In this document: in pieces, positions 43,026 through 52,359 of the stretch
How positions within the stretch are numbered: the first letter of the stretch is position 1
Layout of the letters: every line of letters starts with the position of its first letter
Assembly: GCF_001278805.1 (NCBI RefSeq)
Contig: NZ_CP012602.1
Coordinates: forward strand, 3,879,501-3,943,500
Length of the DNA stretch: 64,000 bases
Direction: 5' to 3'
Origin: Bacillus sp. FJAT-18017
Lineage (GTDB): Bacteria; Bacillota; Bacilli; Bacillales; Cytobacillaceae
The notes under the pieces: generated by a model
Told to the model about the DNA's origin: nothing
Database searches by the model: none
Seen by the model: only the letters and a program-made list of their open reading frames with translations
Made by a program: the position numbers and the translations under genes

Positions 43026-44813
43026 TCAGTTGCCAATCGAAGTTACCCTGTTCACCAGGGTAGAAGGGTCAATTTCCTTTTGGCTCTTTAGATAAGACAG
43101 GAATGCCCAATGATCGACTTCTGTTCTGACCGGGTTGGCATATCCTTTAAATGTTGGGTATCCGTCATTGCCCCGTATTAAGTAAGCAAGAGCGGCAACG
43201 CGGTAAGATTTATCAGGATCCAGCACTTTGCCATTAATGATGACATTTTCCGGTTCGACCCGCTGGCCTACCGGTTTTGAAGCATCAAACGTGTATCGGA
43301 CATTATGGGATACTGCAAGCGGTGAAAATTTGACCGTCCCATTCGCCTGTGTAACCCACTGTTCTTCAAGGATCTGGTCAATCTGGCGTCCAGTCAGCGT
43401 TACGACGACAACAGGATTAGCATATCCATGTGCATTCCATTGTTCACTGAATAGTACTTTTCCATCACTGTCGGCTTCATTGCTGCCTTTTTTGAACAAT
43501 AGGTCCCCTCTGTTCGGGCTACTGGCAGTCAATGCGAATTCAGCCGGCTGGGCCGCCTTCCTTCCTGCGGCATAATGAGCATCAGCCGCCAGATTCGCCA
43601 AAGTGCTTTCACCATTCGCATTGCGGGCGCGAGTAATATCCCCGGTTATGTTGACCACATGCTCTGCTGCCCTTTCCTTTCCACGCTCTACCCAATAGGA
43701 TACCATCCGTTCGATTTCCGCATCAGGTTCAATATCTCTTGTAACAGGATGGTTGGTTGAAGTTGTTTTTTCCCTGACAGCTTCCTTTGTTTCTGGATCG
43801 ATATAAAGATTAAATTCGCTTATTAACCTGCCATGATTACTTCCTTCAATCACAGGACGCGGGTTGCCATCAGGATCGTCTATGAAGCAATTGAATGCCG
43901 CATGCCAATGGCCGGTAAAAATTGCATCGATCTCAGATGAAGCGGCTTTCGCAAAATCGATGACAGGCCCCCTAGGATTCAAACATGTGTTGTAATTTCC
44001 TGCACCGTCCTGGGTGCCGCCTTCATGGACAACCGCAACTATCGTTTCAACACCCTTCTCTTTGAGTTCGGCTGTATACTTTTCTGCTGCTTCAACAAGA
44101 GGATCAGCTATCAATGCTCCTTCCTGGTATGAGGTTGTACCAAGAATTGTTTCCACGGTAGTTAGTCCGATAAAGCCGACCGGGAGATTTCCGCCTTTTC
44201 CGTCAGGAATATATTTGATTGTATATGGCTTCATGATTAGCTGGCCCGATTTGGCGTCACGGATGTTCGCACTAAGATGCTCGAAAGCTGCCCCAGCGAA
44301 TTGATTGCCATCGGAGTCCTCGAAACAGCTGTCGATGCCGCGCTTGCCGAAGCATTTGCCTCTTGAAATATACTTGGTAAGGTAATCGGCTGTTTCATCC
44401 AATTCATGATTTCCGGCAGATGTCATTTCAATTCCAAGCTTATTCAGCAATTCTATCGTAGGTTCATCCCTGAAGGCCGCCACTTCAAACGGCCATCCGC
44501 TGAAATTGTCCCCTACAGAGAGCCGGATGGAATTGCTGTGCCCTTTTTCAAGTTCGTTTAAATGGGCTGCCATATAGGCAGCTCCGCCTACTGTCAATCG
44601 CCCATCAGGTGAAGGTATCGTTCCGTTACTAGTATCATTCAGTGCCTGTATGTACCCATGGAAGTCGGTAATTCCCAGCAACTGAAGATTCACAAGACCG
44701 TCTGGATTTTCTCCTTCAGCTTTGGCAGAAGGCCCCTGCAGCGGCACAAAAATGGAAATAAGCAAAATGGCTGTCAGGCATACGTATTTAACTCTTGATA
44801 AAGTAGTCTTCAA
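43026..44813 (-). CDS. Secreted metallophosphatase / 5'-nucleotidase, divergent
   Basis: 595 residues from a TTG at 44813, 7 nt after AAGGAGG; this start gives the signal peptide (MKTTLSRVKYVCLTAILLIS..). An upstream extension would overlap the neighbouring gene. Calcineurin-like motifs: ITDFHGY near residue 47, GDNFSG, GNHELDE near residue 133 and GHWHAAF. The C-terminal nucleotidase domain is altered: SSPNRGDLLF stands where the family usually has NGGGIR-type sequence, so substrate preference may differ. It has a Cys-containing insertion (GKCFGKRGIDSCFED). It lies within the GalNAc cluster but its role there is unclear. Confidence 0.88.
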   Translation of the reverse strand: MKTTLSRVKYVCLTAILLISIFVPLQGPSAKAEGENPDGLVNLQLLGITDFHGYIQALNDTSNGTIPSPDGRLTVGGAAYMAAHLNELEKGHSNSIRLSVGDNFSGWPFEVAAFRDEPTIELLNKLGIEMTSAGNHELDETADYLTKYISRGKCFGKRGIDSCFEDSDGNQFAGAAFEHLSANIRDAKSGQLIMKPYTIKYIPDGKGGNLPVGFIGLTTVETILGTTSYQEGALIADPLVEAAEKYTAELKEKGVETIVAVVHEGGTQDGAGNYNTCLNPRGPVIDFAKAASSEIDAIFTGHWHAAFNCFIDDPDGNPRPVIEGSNHGRLISEFNLYIDPETKEAVREKTTSTNHPVTRDIEPDAEIERMVSYWVERGKERAAEHVVNITGDITRARNANGESTLANLAADAHYAAGRKAAQPAEFALTASSPNRGDLLFKKGSNEADSDGKVLFSEQWNAHGYANPVVVVTLTGRQIDQILEEQWVTQANGTVKFSPLAVSHNVRYTFDASKPVGQRVEPENVIINGKVLDPDKSYRVAALAYLIRGNDGYPTFKGYANPVRTEVDHWAFLSYLKSQKEIDPSTLVNRVTSIGN

Positions 44814-44874
44814 ACATACTCCTCCTTGGAATTGAAAGTTTGCTCTCATCCTTTTCCTTTGTCCAATGCCATCC

Positions 44875-46008
44875 CTACAGTACAATGTTTTCAAAACGTT
44901 TATTTTCCGCAGATTCCTTAGCTTTTAGACACATCAGGGCGCTAAGGATCCCTGACTCAAGTGGCGCAATCGACTCAGCACGGTCTTCCATCATTTGAAT
45001 ATAATTTCGGGCAAGCCTGGCATCACCTCCAAAATGAGCTGTATTTCCTGTATCAATCTCGTGGGTTTCAATCCTGTTCGTATGATGCATAAATACCTTA
45101 ATAACGTTTGTATAAAAATCGAATTCGATTGTCCCCCTGTACCCAATCAATCTGGCACCACGGGCTTTCGCACCTTTTCGCGCATAAAAATTTTGTGAAT
45201 ATACAGCATGCATCCCTGTTTCATATTGAATCAAAGCACTTGCTGAATCATGGTTGCCAGTGTCAGTGGCAAAACAGCAATATTCACCGTGAACTTCCTC
45301 ATTATTCAGTCTTTTCAAAACCGAACTTTCCTCACAAACGAGCTGTTCCTCACAATTGATGCACATCAGCCCGGCTTGTTTATCCCCTTTAAAAACCTGC
45401 TTGGATTCCATTGCTGAAATAGTAACCGGCATCGAGCCAGCCAAAAAATTAAGGTAATCAAAATCATGGGTAGCTTTTTGTAGGAAAAGCCCGCCAGTTT
45501 CCGCTTCATCCCTGTACCAGTTCTGATAATAGACCCCGCCATAGGGCACATTATTTATCGCCTGGATATGTTCGACCGTTCCAATTTGGCTTGAGTCAAT
45601 GATTGCCTTCACCTGCTGAACAATATCCGTGAACCTTAACGGAAACGAGACGATAACGGGCGAAGCAGAATTATTGTAGCCTTCTTTTAACCGCAACAAG
45701 TCTTCCATATTCATCGCCACCGGCTTTTCAAGAAAGAGTGGTATGCCCGTCGGGAACACTTTTAATGCCATCTCGGTGTGAAGCGAACACCTCGTTCCAA
45801 TAACAATTCCATCCAGATGTTCCTTATCAAGCATCTCATCTGCAGTTTTATAGAAATTAACCTGGCTGCCATTCTCGTCCAGCTGTTTCTTGATTGTTTC
45901 TTGATTGGGATCCGCAATTGCCTTGATTTGGCAGGATGGTTCGGCTTTTATTAGTTCTCTGACAACATGGCTGGCACGCAGCCCGTAGCCGATTATTCCG
46001 AGTTTCAT
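44875..46008 (-). CDS. Gfo/Idh/MocA family protein
   Basis: 377 residues from the ATG at 46008 with AGGAGG upstream. N-terminal Rossmann domain (GIIGYGLRASHVV near residue 4) and the EKPVAMN motif near residue 97 that supplies the catalytic Lys of Gfo/Idh/MocA enzymes. An insertion with clustered Cys (CINCEEQLVCEESS.., then GEYCCF) may bind a metal. Members oxidise or isomerise sugars, and the GH109 branch cleaves alpha-GalNAc by an NAD-dependent route. Given its neighbours, either a sugar dehydrogenase or a glycosidase acting on GalNAc derivatives is possible. Confidence 0.82.
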   Translation of the reverse strand: MKLGIIGYGLRASHVVRELIKAEPSCQIKAIADPNQETIKKQLDENGSQVNFYKTADEMLDKEHLDGIVIGTRCSLHTEMALKVFPTGIPLFLEKPVAMNMEDLLRLKEGYNNSASPVIVSFPLRFTDIVQQVKAIIDSSQIGTVEHIQAINNVPYGGVYYQNWYRDEAETGGLFLQKATHDFDYLNFLAGSMPVTISAMESKQVFKGDKQAGLMCINCEEQLVCEESSVLKRLNNEEVHGEYCCFATDTGNHDSASALIQYETGMHAVYSQNFYARKGAKARGARLIGYRGTIEFDFYTNVIKVFMHHTNRIETHEIDTGNTAHFGGDARLARNYIQMMEDRAESIAPLESGILSALMCLKAKESAENKRFENIVL

Positions 46009-46041
46009 ATAATCCTCCTGTAAAAAAGCCAAATTCTAAAG

Positions 46042-46938
46042 CTATGGCTGAAGATTTTCCTCCAGGCTCCGCAATACTGTGCAGGCGGCGCCAAAAAGGC
46101 CAGATTTGTTTTTTAAGAGGCTTGGTTCCAGCCTTTCGTGCCAATCGTGGTGAAGAGAATGATGGCAAAGTGAAATATAATGCTTTTTTACTAATTCGTA
46201 AAAATTGGGCTGGTTGTTTATGACACCGCCGCCCAAAACAAACCTTGCCGGATCAAGGAGGGCAGAAACATGAAAAATCGCATTGGCAATCTCAGATGCT
46301 TTTTTATCAAAATAAGCATGTAAACAGCTGTCACCTTGGTTCCATTGGTCAAAAGCATCTTGTAAAGATTTACAGCCATATTCTTTTGCAGTTTCTCTCT
46401 CCATGGCCGATCCTGAAGCCGAAGTTTCAAGGGTTCCCCCATTAACCGGGAAAAAGCCTATTTCCCCTGCCATCCCGCATCCCTTGAGAGGTTTTCCGTC
46501 CAACAGTATGGAAGCACCTATGCCAGTGCTGACTGTAACATATACAAACAGCCCTGTATTGAAGTTCCGAATTTCAGCTTCACCAACAGCTGCCGCCCTA
46601 ACGTCATGTTCAAAACCGACCACAGCAGTGGGAAATTCATTTTTCAACAAATCACCTAAATAAAAATTACGCCAAGGTAAATTGTTCGAGTAAATGGCAA
46701 TCCCCTCTGTCATATCAACCTGTCCCGGGATAGCAACGCCCAGGTTGTTTACCTGATTTTTCATAAGCCCCGATTTGTTTAAAACTTGATATATGGCTGC
46801 GAGCAAAGAGGAGTACATTGTCTCTTCCGTGGCACAGTTGCTCTTTTCCACATGCTCGGCAACCCACATCCTGTTTTCATTCAGTATTCCAGTGGCAATT
46901 TTCGTTCCGCCAATATCAACCGACAATGTATAACCCAC
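46042..46938 (-). CDS. ROK-family sugar kinase
   Basis: 298 residues from a GTG at 46938 after GGAGGGG; it then begins VGYTLSVDIGGTKIATGI with the ROK ATP-binding signature. VGFEHDVRAAAVGEA near residue 105 and VYVTVSTGIGASILLDG near residue 125 are family motifs. The usual ROK zinc site (CGxxGCxE) is missing: here the region reads NGGTLETSASGSAME, with a Ser-rich substitution. Some sugar kinases lack that zinc site. It probably phosphorylates GalNAc (AgaK-like role) or GlcNAc; this follows from context. Confidence 0.82.
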   Translation of the reverse strand: MGYTLSVDIGGTKIATGILNENRMWVAEHVEKSNCATEETMYSSLLAAIYQVLNKSGLMKNQVNNLGVAIPGQVDMTEGIAIYSNNLPWRNFYLGDLLKNEFPTAVVGFEHDVRAAAVGEAEIRNFNTGLFVYVTVSTGIGASILLDGKPLKGCGMAGEIGFFPVNGGTLETSASGSAMERETAKEYGCKSLQDAFDQWNQGDSCLHAYFDKKASEIANAIFHVSALLDPARFVLGGGVINNQPNFYELVKKHYISLCHHSLHHDWHERLEPSLLKNKSGLFGAACTVLRSLEENLQP

Positions 46939-46957
46939 CTGATCCCCTCCACTTTGT

Positions 46958-47986
46958 TTACAGCTGGATTTGTACAACCTGGGTAAGATTTCTCGGCTTG
47001 TCAGGATCCAATCCAAGGGCGAGAGCTTTGTAGTAGGCAAGGAGCTGGAGTTGCGGCATGAAGGCTGCTGCCAAGTCATCCGATGGTTCCAATGAAGGAA
47101 TTGGGATGTTGATATCTCCTGTCAGGCCGCATCCTTCTTTGCTAAAAACTACAACTGTCCCTCCCTTTCCTTGGATATCAGCAATAAGGCTCTCATCATA
47201 TTCCAAGGTAGAATCGGAACTCAGGAGGACAGCTACAGTCACGTTGTCAACAATGGATATCGGCCCATGACGAAACTCAAGGTTCGAATAGCTTTCGCAT
47301 TCTATTTGGGTCATTTCCTTAAGCTTCAAGGTTGCTTCCTTTGCCAGACCGTTAAACACACCAGCCCCGAGGAATATGAACCTTTTAAACTTATCATTTT
47401 CAGCAAGGGGACGCAGTTGGTCCTTATCAGCAAGCACACTGCCAGCCAATGCAGGCACGCTCTCCAGTACGGACATCTTTGCCTTGCTACCGGAAACCAA
47501 AGCGGCATATAGTTGCAAAGAATAAAGCATATTAGAGAATGATTGCGTCATAACAACACTTTTTTCATTAATAAAGTCCAGTTCAATCGCTGCTTCTGTA
47601 AAAGCGGTTATCTCGCTCCCTTTATTGCACGTTACGGCCAAGGTTTTTATGTTCTCGCTTCCATTTACATGCTTGAGAGCTTTGACAACCTCGGATGTGG
47701 TACCTGAGCGGGAAATCGCGACCAGCCTGTAGAAAGAGTCCTTAGAAAATACTGTATCAGGATCCATAAATATTTCTGAAGCCGGAACTGCCACAGCTGT
47801 TTTTCCTGTGACTTTTTGAAAGTATTTTGCAGCCGAATGAGCAAGGTAAAATGAAGTGCCACACCCGGTAAAAACGTGGATCTCGTTATACTTCATCACT
47901 GGCAGGGCAAATTTCTCCATTAACTCATAAGTTTTTTGTAAAGCTTCGCCCTGGCTAGTAATTTCTTTCCATGTATAATTACTCAT
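46958..47986 (-). CDS. SIS-domain sugar-phosphate deaminase/isomerase, AgaS-like
   Basis: 342 residues, two SIS domains. FTGCGTSFYLAHSAAKYF near residue 38, AISRSGTTSEVVKAL near residue 91 and the second-domain FLGAGVFNGLAKEATLKLKEM and LEFRHGPIS motifs mirror the isomerase part of GlmS. There is no glutaminase domain, as in AgaS, which converts galactosamine-6-phosphate to tagatose-6-phosphate and ammonia. Its start overlaps the PfkB stop by 4 bp, which supports work on the same pathway. Function is by family and context. Confidence 0.85.
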   Translation of the reverse strand: MSNYTWKEITSQGEALQKTYELMEKFALPVMKYNEIHVFTGCGTSFYLAHSAAKYFQKVTGKTAVAVPASEIFMDPDTVFSKDSFYRLVAISRSGTTSEVVKALKHVNGSENIKTLAVTCNKGSEITAFTEAAIELDFINEKSVVMTQSFSNMLYSLQLYAALVSGSKAKMSVLESVPALAGSVLADKDQLRPLAENDKFKRFIFLGAGVFNGLAKEATLKLKEMTQIECESYSNLEFRHGPISIVDNVTVAVLLSSDSTLEYDESLIADIQGKGGTVVVFSKEGCGLTGDINIPIPSLEPSDDLAAAFMPQLQLLAYYKALALGLDPDKPRNLTQVVQIQL

Positions 47987-48927
47987 GACCTCACCTCTGC
48001 TAATTTTTGTGTTTCTACACTTGCTGCGAAAACCATGTAATCGTCCAGATCAATACGTCCAGCCCTTTGCTGCAGTGCATTGGCCATTCCCGCTGCCATT
48101 CCACTCCTAAGGCATTGCTCCGTATTGCCATTCCGGGCCAGATTATAACCAATCCCTGCAAAAGTGGCATCGCCGCTGCCCACAGTGTTCAATGGGATTA
48201 TCGGAGGAACCTTCGCCCGGAAAACACCCTCACCGGAAACCCCAATTGCTCCTTCCTTTCCCAAAGAAACAAAAACATGGTTTATCCCGCTTTTGTATAA
48301 CTTTACAGCCTCATGGATGATTTCATCTTCATCTTTAAGCGCCTTTCCACAAAACTCATTCAACTCCGCAATATTGGGTTTAATGAAATCAGGGTTGCTC
48401 TTCAGGCCTTCTTTGAATGCCAAACCGCTCGTATCAAGGCCAACTGTTTTTCCTTGAGCTTTAATGACCTCTACCAAATCCCGATATGAACTATGCTCCA
48501 ATCCTGCAGGCAGGCTTCCGGATATAAGAACCATTTCACACTCTGAAACAAGCGTTTTAAAGCCAGAGAGGAAATTAGCCCACTCTTCCCTGCTTACTTC
48601 AATCCCCTGTTCCAAAATCTCTGTTTCCCGATTTGATTCCTCATCAATGATATTCAGGCAGGTGCGTGTTTCTCCATCAATCTCAAACCACCTCTGGCCA
48701 ATATTGAATTCACCAAGAAGCCTCTGCAGTTCCTGGCCTGTATCGCCACCTACAAATCCGGTGACATTCACCTCTTCGCCAAGGGACGAAAGGACTTTTG
48801 CCACATTTACACCCTTACCTCCGGGCTCGGCTGCCTGCTTCAATACCCTGTTCGTACGGCCCAGACTAAATCCGGGGATCCAGTAAGTTTTATCGATAGC
48901 GGCATTAAGTGTTACAGTTAGGATCAT
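47983..48927 (-). CDS. PfkB-family tagatose-6-phosphate/1-phosphofructokinase-type kinase
   Basis: 314 residues, LacC/FruK group. Starts MILTVTLNAAIDKTYWIPGF as in that group; GGKGVNVAKVLSSLG near residue 37 and NTVGSGDATFAGIGYNLA near residue 252 are the PfkB signatures with catalytic Asp in GSGD. It phosphorylates a ketohexose phosphate at C1 or C6 to give the bisphosphate that the adjacent aldolase splits. Overlaps both neighbours by 4 bp. In this setting tagatose-6-phosphate is the most likely substrate. Confidence 0.87.
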   Translation of the reverse strand: MILTVTLNAAIDKTYWIPGFSLGRTNRVLKQAAEPGGKGVNVAKVLSSLGEEVNVTGFVGGDTGQELQRLLGEFNIGQRWFEIDGETRTCLNIIDEESNRETEILEQGIEVSREEWANFLSGFKTLVSECEMVLISGSLPAGLEHSSYRDLVEVIKAQGKTVGLDTSGLAFKEGLKSNPDFIKPNIAELNEFCGKALKDEDEIIHEAVKLYKSGINHVFVSLGKEGAIGVSGEGVFRAKVPPIIPLNTVGSGDATFAGIGYNLARNGNTEQCLRSGMAAGMANALQQRAGRIDLDDYMVFAASVETQKLAEVRS

Positions 48928-49787
48928 TTTACGGCAACCCTTGATGATGAGCCTAGCAATTCAATCTTCTTCTCGACAATGTCGGCTACAGCCTCCATTG
49001 CAGGAACGAAATACTTGCGAGGGTCACTTTCGTTCGGATGTATGTCAAGGAATCCTTTTAACGCAGTGGCAAAAGCCACCTTCAATTCCGTGGAAAAATT
49101 GACTTTCGCAACACCATAAGACAATGCTTTAATAACATCCTGGTCTGGAACGCCAGAAGCACCATGCATGACAATTGGCAAGGAGACGAGCTTTTTGATT
49201 TCCCCAAGCAAGCCAAAGTTCAATTCGGGGTCTTTCTTATATAGCCCATGCGCTGTACCGAAAGCTGGGGCGAAAAAGTCAATTCCGGTCTGTTCCGCAA
49301 AGATCTTTGCTGACTGTGGATCCGTCATCATTGCATTTGCCTCATCTACATCGAGGTCATCCTCAACCCCGCCAATTGTACCAAGCTCCGCTTCCACCGG
49401 GACTCCCATTGGAAGGGCCGCATTGACAACACTTCTTACGAGTTTGATATTTTCTTCGAATGCAAGATGGGAGCCATCAATCATAATGGACGTATATCCT
49501 GCCCGGAGGCACTTCATTGCTGTTTCGAAAGAATCGCCATGATCAAGATGAAGCGCGACCGGAATAGCCACTTTTTCAGCAGTTGCTTTAACCATGCTAA
49601 CGGTTCTTTCTAAGCCAAGATAGTTGATTGTGCCCGGTGTGGTTTGAATAATGATCGGCGCGCCCAACCGGTTTGCCCTGTCACAGACAGCTTTTAAGAT
49701 TTCAAGGTTGTGTGCCGCAAAAGCCCCAACCGCATAATTGTTCTGATAAGCGTCGTAAATAATTTCCCTGCTTGATACTAAAGCCAT
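48924..49787 (-). CDS. Class II ketose-bisphosphate aldolase, GatY/AgaY-like
   Basis: 287-residue zinc aldolase. HLDHGDSFETAMKCLRAGYTSIMIDGS (two parts, from residue 80) gives the catalytic Asp and first His; FGTAHGLYK near residue 180 and IVMHGASGVPDQD near residue 208 give the other zinc ligands. NFSTELKVA near residue 231 is the phosphate-binding loop. Size and motifs fit tagatose-1,6-bisphosphate aldolases (GatY/KbaY/AgaY) or fructose-bisphosphate aldolases. First gene of a four-to-six-gene unit; a shared 14-bp operator lies 33-46 bp upstream. Confidence 0.9.
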   Translation of the reverse strand: MALVSSREIIYDAYQNNYAVGAFAAHNLEILKAVCDRANRLGAPIIIQTTPGTINYLGLERTVSMVKATAEKVAIPVALHLDHGDSFETAMKCLRAGYTSIMIDGSHLAFEENIKLVRSVVNAALPMGVPVEAELGTIGGVEDDLDVDEANAMMTDPQSAKIFAEQTGIDFFAPAFGTAHGLYKKDPELNFGLLGEIKKLVSLPIVMHGASGVPDQDVIKALSYGVAKVNFSTELKVAFATALKGFLDIHPNESDPRKYFVPAMEAVADIVEKKIELLGSSSRVAVK

Positions 49788-49819
49788 GTTTTTCCCCGCC
49801 TCTTTAAAAAGTGTTGTTG

Positions 49820-49833
49820 GGTTGATGGGTCAA
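49820..49833. promoter_or_regulatory. Operator copy 2 (GGTTGATGGGTCAA) before the aldolase
   Basis: The same 14 bases as at 55646. On the minus strand it reads TTGACCCATCAACC, containing the palindrome TTGA-N4-TCAA and a possible -35 TTGACC. Probably bound by the GntR regulator encoded next to it. Confidence 0.75.
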
Positions 49834-49851
49834 GTACAGTTGAAACAGAGC

Positions 49852-50583
49852 TTAAATCAGCTCTGTGTAAAACCTGCAGCGGTCTCCGCGGACAATTGAT
49901 TTACAATATTCCACCGGCTGACCTTTTTGATTGTATGCAATCCTTTCGAGCAATAATGCCGGATTGCCTTCTTTCACTCCTAGTTGAATCGCTTCATAAT
50001 CCAATATCAGTACAGGCTCGAACGTTTCTTTCGCCGACGTTACCTGGACGCCGAAATCTGCTGTCAGGACGTCGTATAAAGGAACGCTTCCTACCTTTTT
50101 TATTTTTGATAAGTCATCTACAATCGCCTTTGGAAGAAAAGAAGATTCAAGAATGATTGGTTCATCATTAGCACATCGAAGCCTTTTTAATAAAACAACA
50201 GGCTCGTCTTTATTAATTTTTAGTGCGTTGGCAATTTTCTGGCTTGCCTTACCCTCGCTTATTTCAAGGATAATATCCTTCGGTTTCAGGCCTTTCTCTT
50301 TCAATACCTGGCTAAAGCTGTAAAACCCTGACAAGGATTGTTCGATTTTCGGTTTATTCACAAAGGTCCCGGTCCCTTGTACACGATACAGCACGCCTTC
50401 TTTCACCAAATCGTCAATTGCCCTTATCACTGTATTGCGGCTGACATTATATTGGTCCACCAACTGATGCTCTGAAGGGATTTTATCCCCCGGTTTCCAG
50501 GTATGGTTCTCAATGTTTTCCAAAATAATTTCCTTTAACTGATGATAAAGCGGCACAAAGCTGCTTGAATCCAACATCTTCAT
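49852..50583 (-). CDS. GntR/HutC-family regulator with UTRA domain
   Basis: 243 residues from the ATG at 50583 (the ATG two codons later is an equally possible start). N-terminal winged helix FVPLYHQLKEIILENIENHTWKPGDKIPSEHQLVDQYNVSRNTVIRAIDDL (in parts), wing VQGTGTFV, then a UTRA ligand domain with LKRLRCANDEPIILESSFLP and a final VEYCKSIVRGDRCRFY. This is the NagR/AgaR/DasR type, whose ligands are amino-sugar phosphates. It sits in the middle of the cluster, next to one of two identical candidate operators. Confidence 0.92.
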   Translation of the reverse strand: MKMLDSSSFVPLYHQLKEIILENIENHTWKPGDKIPSEHQLVDQYNVSRNTVIRAIDDLVKEGVLYRVQGTGTFVNKPKIEQSLSGFYSFSQVLKEKGLKPKDIILEISEGKASQKIANALKINKDEPVVLLKRLRCANDEPIILESSFLPKAIVDDLSKIKKVGSVPLYDVLTADFGVQVTSAKETFEPVLILDYEAIQLGVKEGNPALLLERIAYNQKGQPVEYCKSIVRGDRCRFYTELI

Positions 50584-50636
50584 GTTCCTCTTCCTTTCCA
50601 AAGCCTAAAAAACTATCCATTAACTTTATAGTAATA

Positions 50637-52313
50637 CTATTGGCTCTCTGCCGCTATTTTATTGTTGAACATAACTCCAATTTTTCGGTTCAGTTCTTCC
50701 CTTTTGATCAGAATCCAGTCATTCTCCCTCGGAAATTCTGAAAAGGTTAATGGTTTTTCTAACCCTTCTTCAATAAATCGAATGACTTCTTCCCTGCCTA
50801 TTACCGATTCAAGCAGTTGAAGAGCACGCAAGTCCTGAAGTGCCTCATAAAACACTTCCATCCTGACCGATTCAATCGGACCAGTTTCTCCAGGATAGAC
50901 AAGAAAGGCATCCCCAGATGGAAAGCTATAACCTGCGTCTGTGTTCCTGAACGGATCAATTTTAGCTTTTGATAATTTTGTGAACCAGAAATTATAACCC
51001 CAGTGAAGAAAGCCGGCAATTCCGAACTTATAAAGCTGAAAACCGATGATTCTATTCCTTGATGAAGGGAAGTTAAAGAACCGGTTAGAAACATCCTTTG
51101 TTTGTAAGCAGCAATAATACGTCCACAAATTTGGCACTTCATTCATGATGAACGGGTCAATATGGTCATTCGAAGGAATCGGGTTTTTGACGAGACCTTT
51201 CTCATAAAATTGAAAATCAGAAAGTGCATCAATAACCGGATATTCGTTTACATACTGATTTATGAGCTGGCTTGCCTTTGAATAAGATTCCAGGTGCTCC
51301 AAACTCGGTTCATCTGACACATGGAAATAAACGCATTCTTCCAACCCGCGACTTTTGATATACTTATTCAATTCAGGGAAAAACTGCGCCAGGAAGGCTT
51401 TGTATTCATTCCCTGCAGCATCAGTTTCCCATCCGAAAATTCTTTTCTGTTCACCATTTTCAGTGGCAATAATTTTGGGTGCGCTTTTTGCTCCCCACTG
51501 GGTAAAAAAATGGGCAAATTCAAAGTACTTAATCCCTTTTCTTTTGCAAAGCTCAACCCAGCGATCGACTTTTTCAAAAGAAAAGGAATAGTTCTCCCCT
51601 TCCTTCCGTACATCCACAAGCTGCACAGTCGGACGTTCAGACCCCACTGCCGTATCAAGGGGCGGTGTGAATAAAGGGGTCAAAATCATGTTTATTCCGT
51701 GCCGTCCAGCAGTCTCTACGTAACTTTCGATTAATTCCCAATGTTCTTCACTGAACACATTGACATTGTACTGAAGCGCAAGGCAATCTGTGTGGAACCA
51801 TTCTGTATGAATCAGCTTCTGTTCAGGAAGCAGCTGAGGAAAAATCGTCAGCTTAAATTCCTCCGTCCCGAGCACCTCGCCTTCCTGATTTACGAATCGT
51901 ACCGTTATCGGGTGGAGGCCGGCAACTGATTTTCCTTCAAGATGAATAGTTATCCATATCGACCGCCATTGGTTTGGGAATGCTATTACCCCTTCTTCAG
52001 TTATCGGAAGAAGCGGGTCTGGGTAGAGTCCGGGTGTCGATCTGAGAATCCACTCATCCGGGTCTTCATAACAAGGAAGTTCCGACGGCACCAGGCCAAC
52101 TACCCTCGGTTCCAAGCTGTCTAGTAGTTGTGTTTCAATCTCAATACCAATATCCTTGATCATTTTTCCTTTCGCTCGGTATGCAACCTGAAAGGAAAAG
52201 GTTTCATTCGATAAGGCTGAACCCTTTTTATAAGGTGTTGCAGTGAGATCCTGATCAGGAAACACTTTAATTAAAGAATGTATGCACCTAGTTTCAATCA
52301 CCCATGAATCCAT
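50637..52313 (-). CDS. GH123-type (DUF4091) beta-N-acetylgalactosaminidase
   Basis: 558 residues with a beta-rich N-terminal domain (about 1-180) and a TIM-barrel-like catalytic domain. The pattern YFHVSDEPSLEHLESYSKA near residue 330 supplies the neighbouring Asp-Glu pair used by GH123 enzymes; WGYNFW near residue 450 and the ESVRMEVFYEALQDLRAL tail are also typical of DUF4091 proteins. There is no signal peptide or membrane anchor, so it should act inside the cell on an imported oligosaccharide. It lies between transporter genes and the regulator. Confidence 0.85.
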   Translation of the reverse strand: MDSWVIETRCIHSLIKVFPDQDLTATPYKKGSALSNETFSFQVAYRAKGKMIKDIGIEIETQLLDSLEPRVVGLVPSELPCYEDPDEWILRSTPGLYPDPLLPITEEGVIAFPNQWRSIWITIHLEGKSVAGLHPITVRFVNQEGEVLGTEEFKLTIFPQLLPEQKLIHTEWFHTDCLALQYNVNVFSEEHWELIESYVETAGRHGINMILTPLFTPPLDTAVGSERPTVQLVDVRKEGENYSFSFEKVDRWVELCKRKGIKYFEFAHFFTQWGAKSAPKIIATENGEQKRIFGWETDAAGNEYKAFLAQFFPELNKYIKSRGLEECVYFHVSDEPSLEHLESYSKASQLINQYVNEYPVIDALSDFQFYEKGLVKNPIPSNDHIDPFIMNEVPNLWTYYCCLQTKDVSNRFFNFPSSRNRIIGFQLYKFGIAGFLHWGYNFWFTKLSKAKIDPFRNTDAGYSFPSGDAFLVYPGETGPIESVRMEVFYEALQDLRALQLLESVIGREEVIRFIEEGLEKPLTFSEFPRENDWILIKREELNRKIGVMFNNKIAAESQ

Positions 52314-52359
52314 TCAGTCTCCTCCAACCGTAGAAAATACCTGTTGTTCGCTTCTGCAA

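Noticed and set aside
44813..44894. Upstream extension of the second 5'-nucleotidase
   Set aside because: It would overlap the Gfo/Idh/MocA gene and remove the signal peptide from the N-terminus; the TTG at 44813 has the ribosome binding site.
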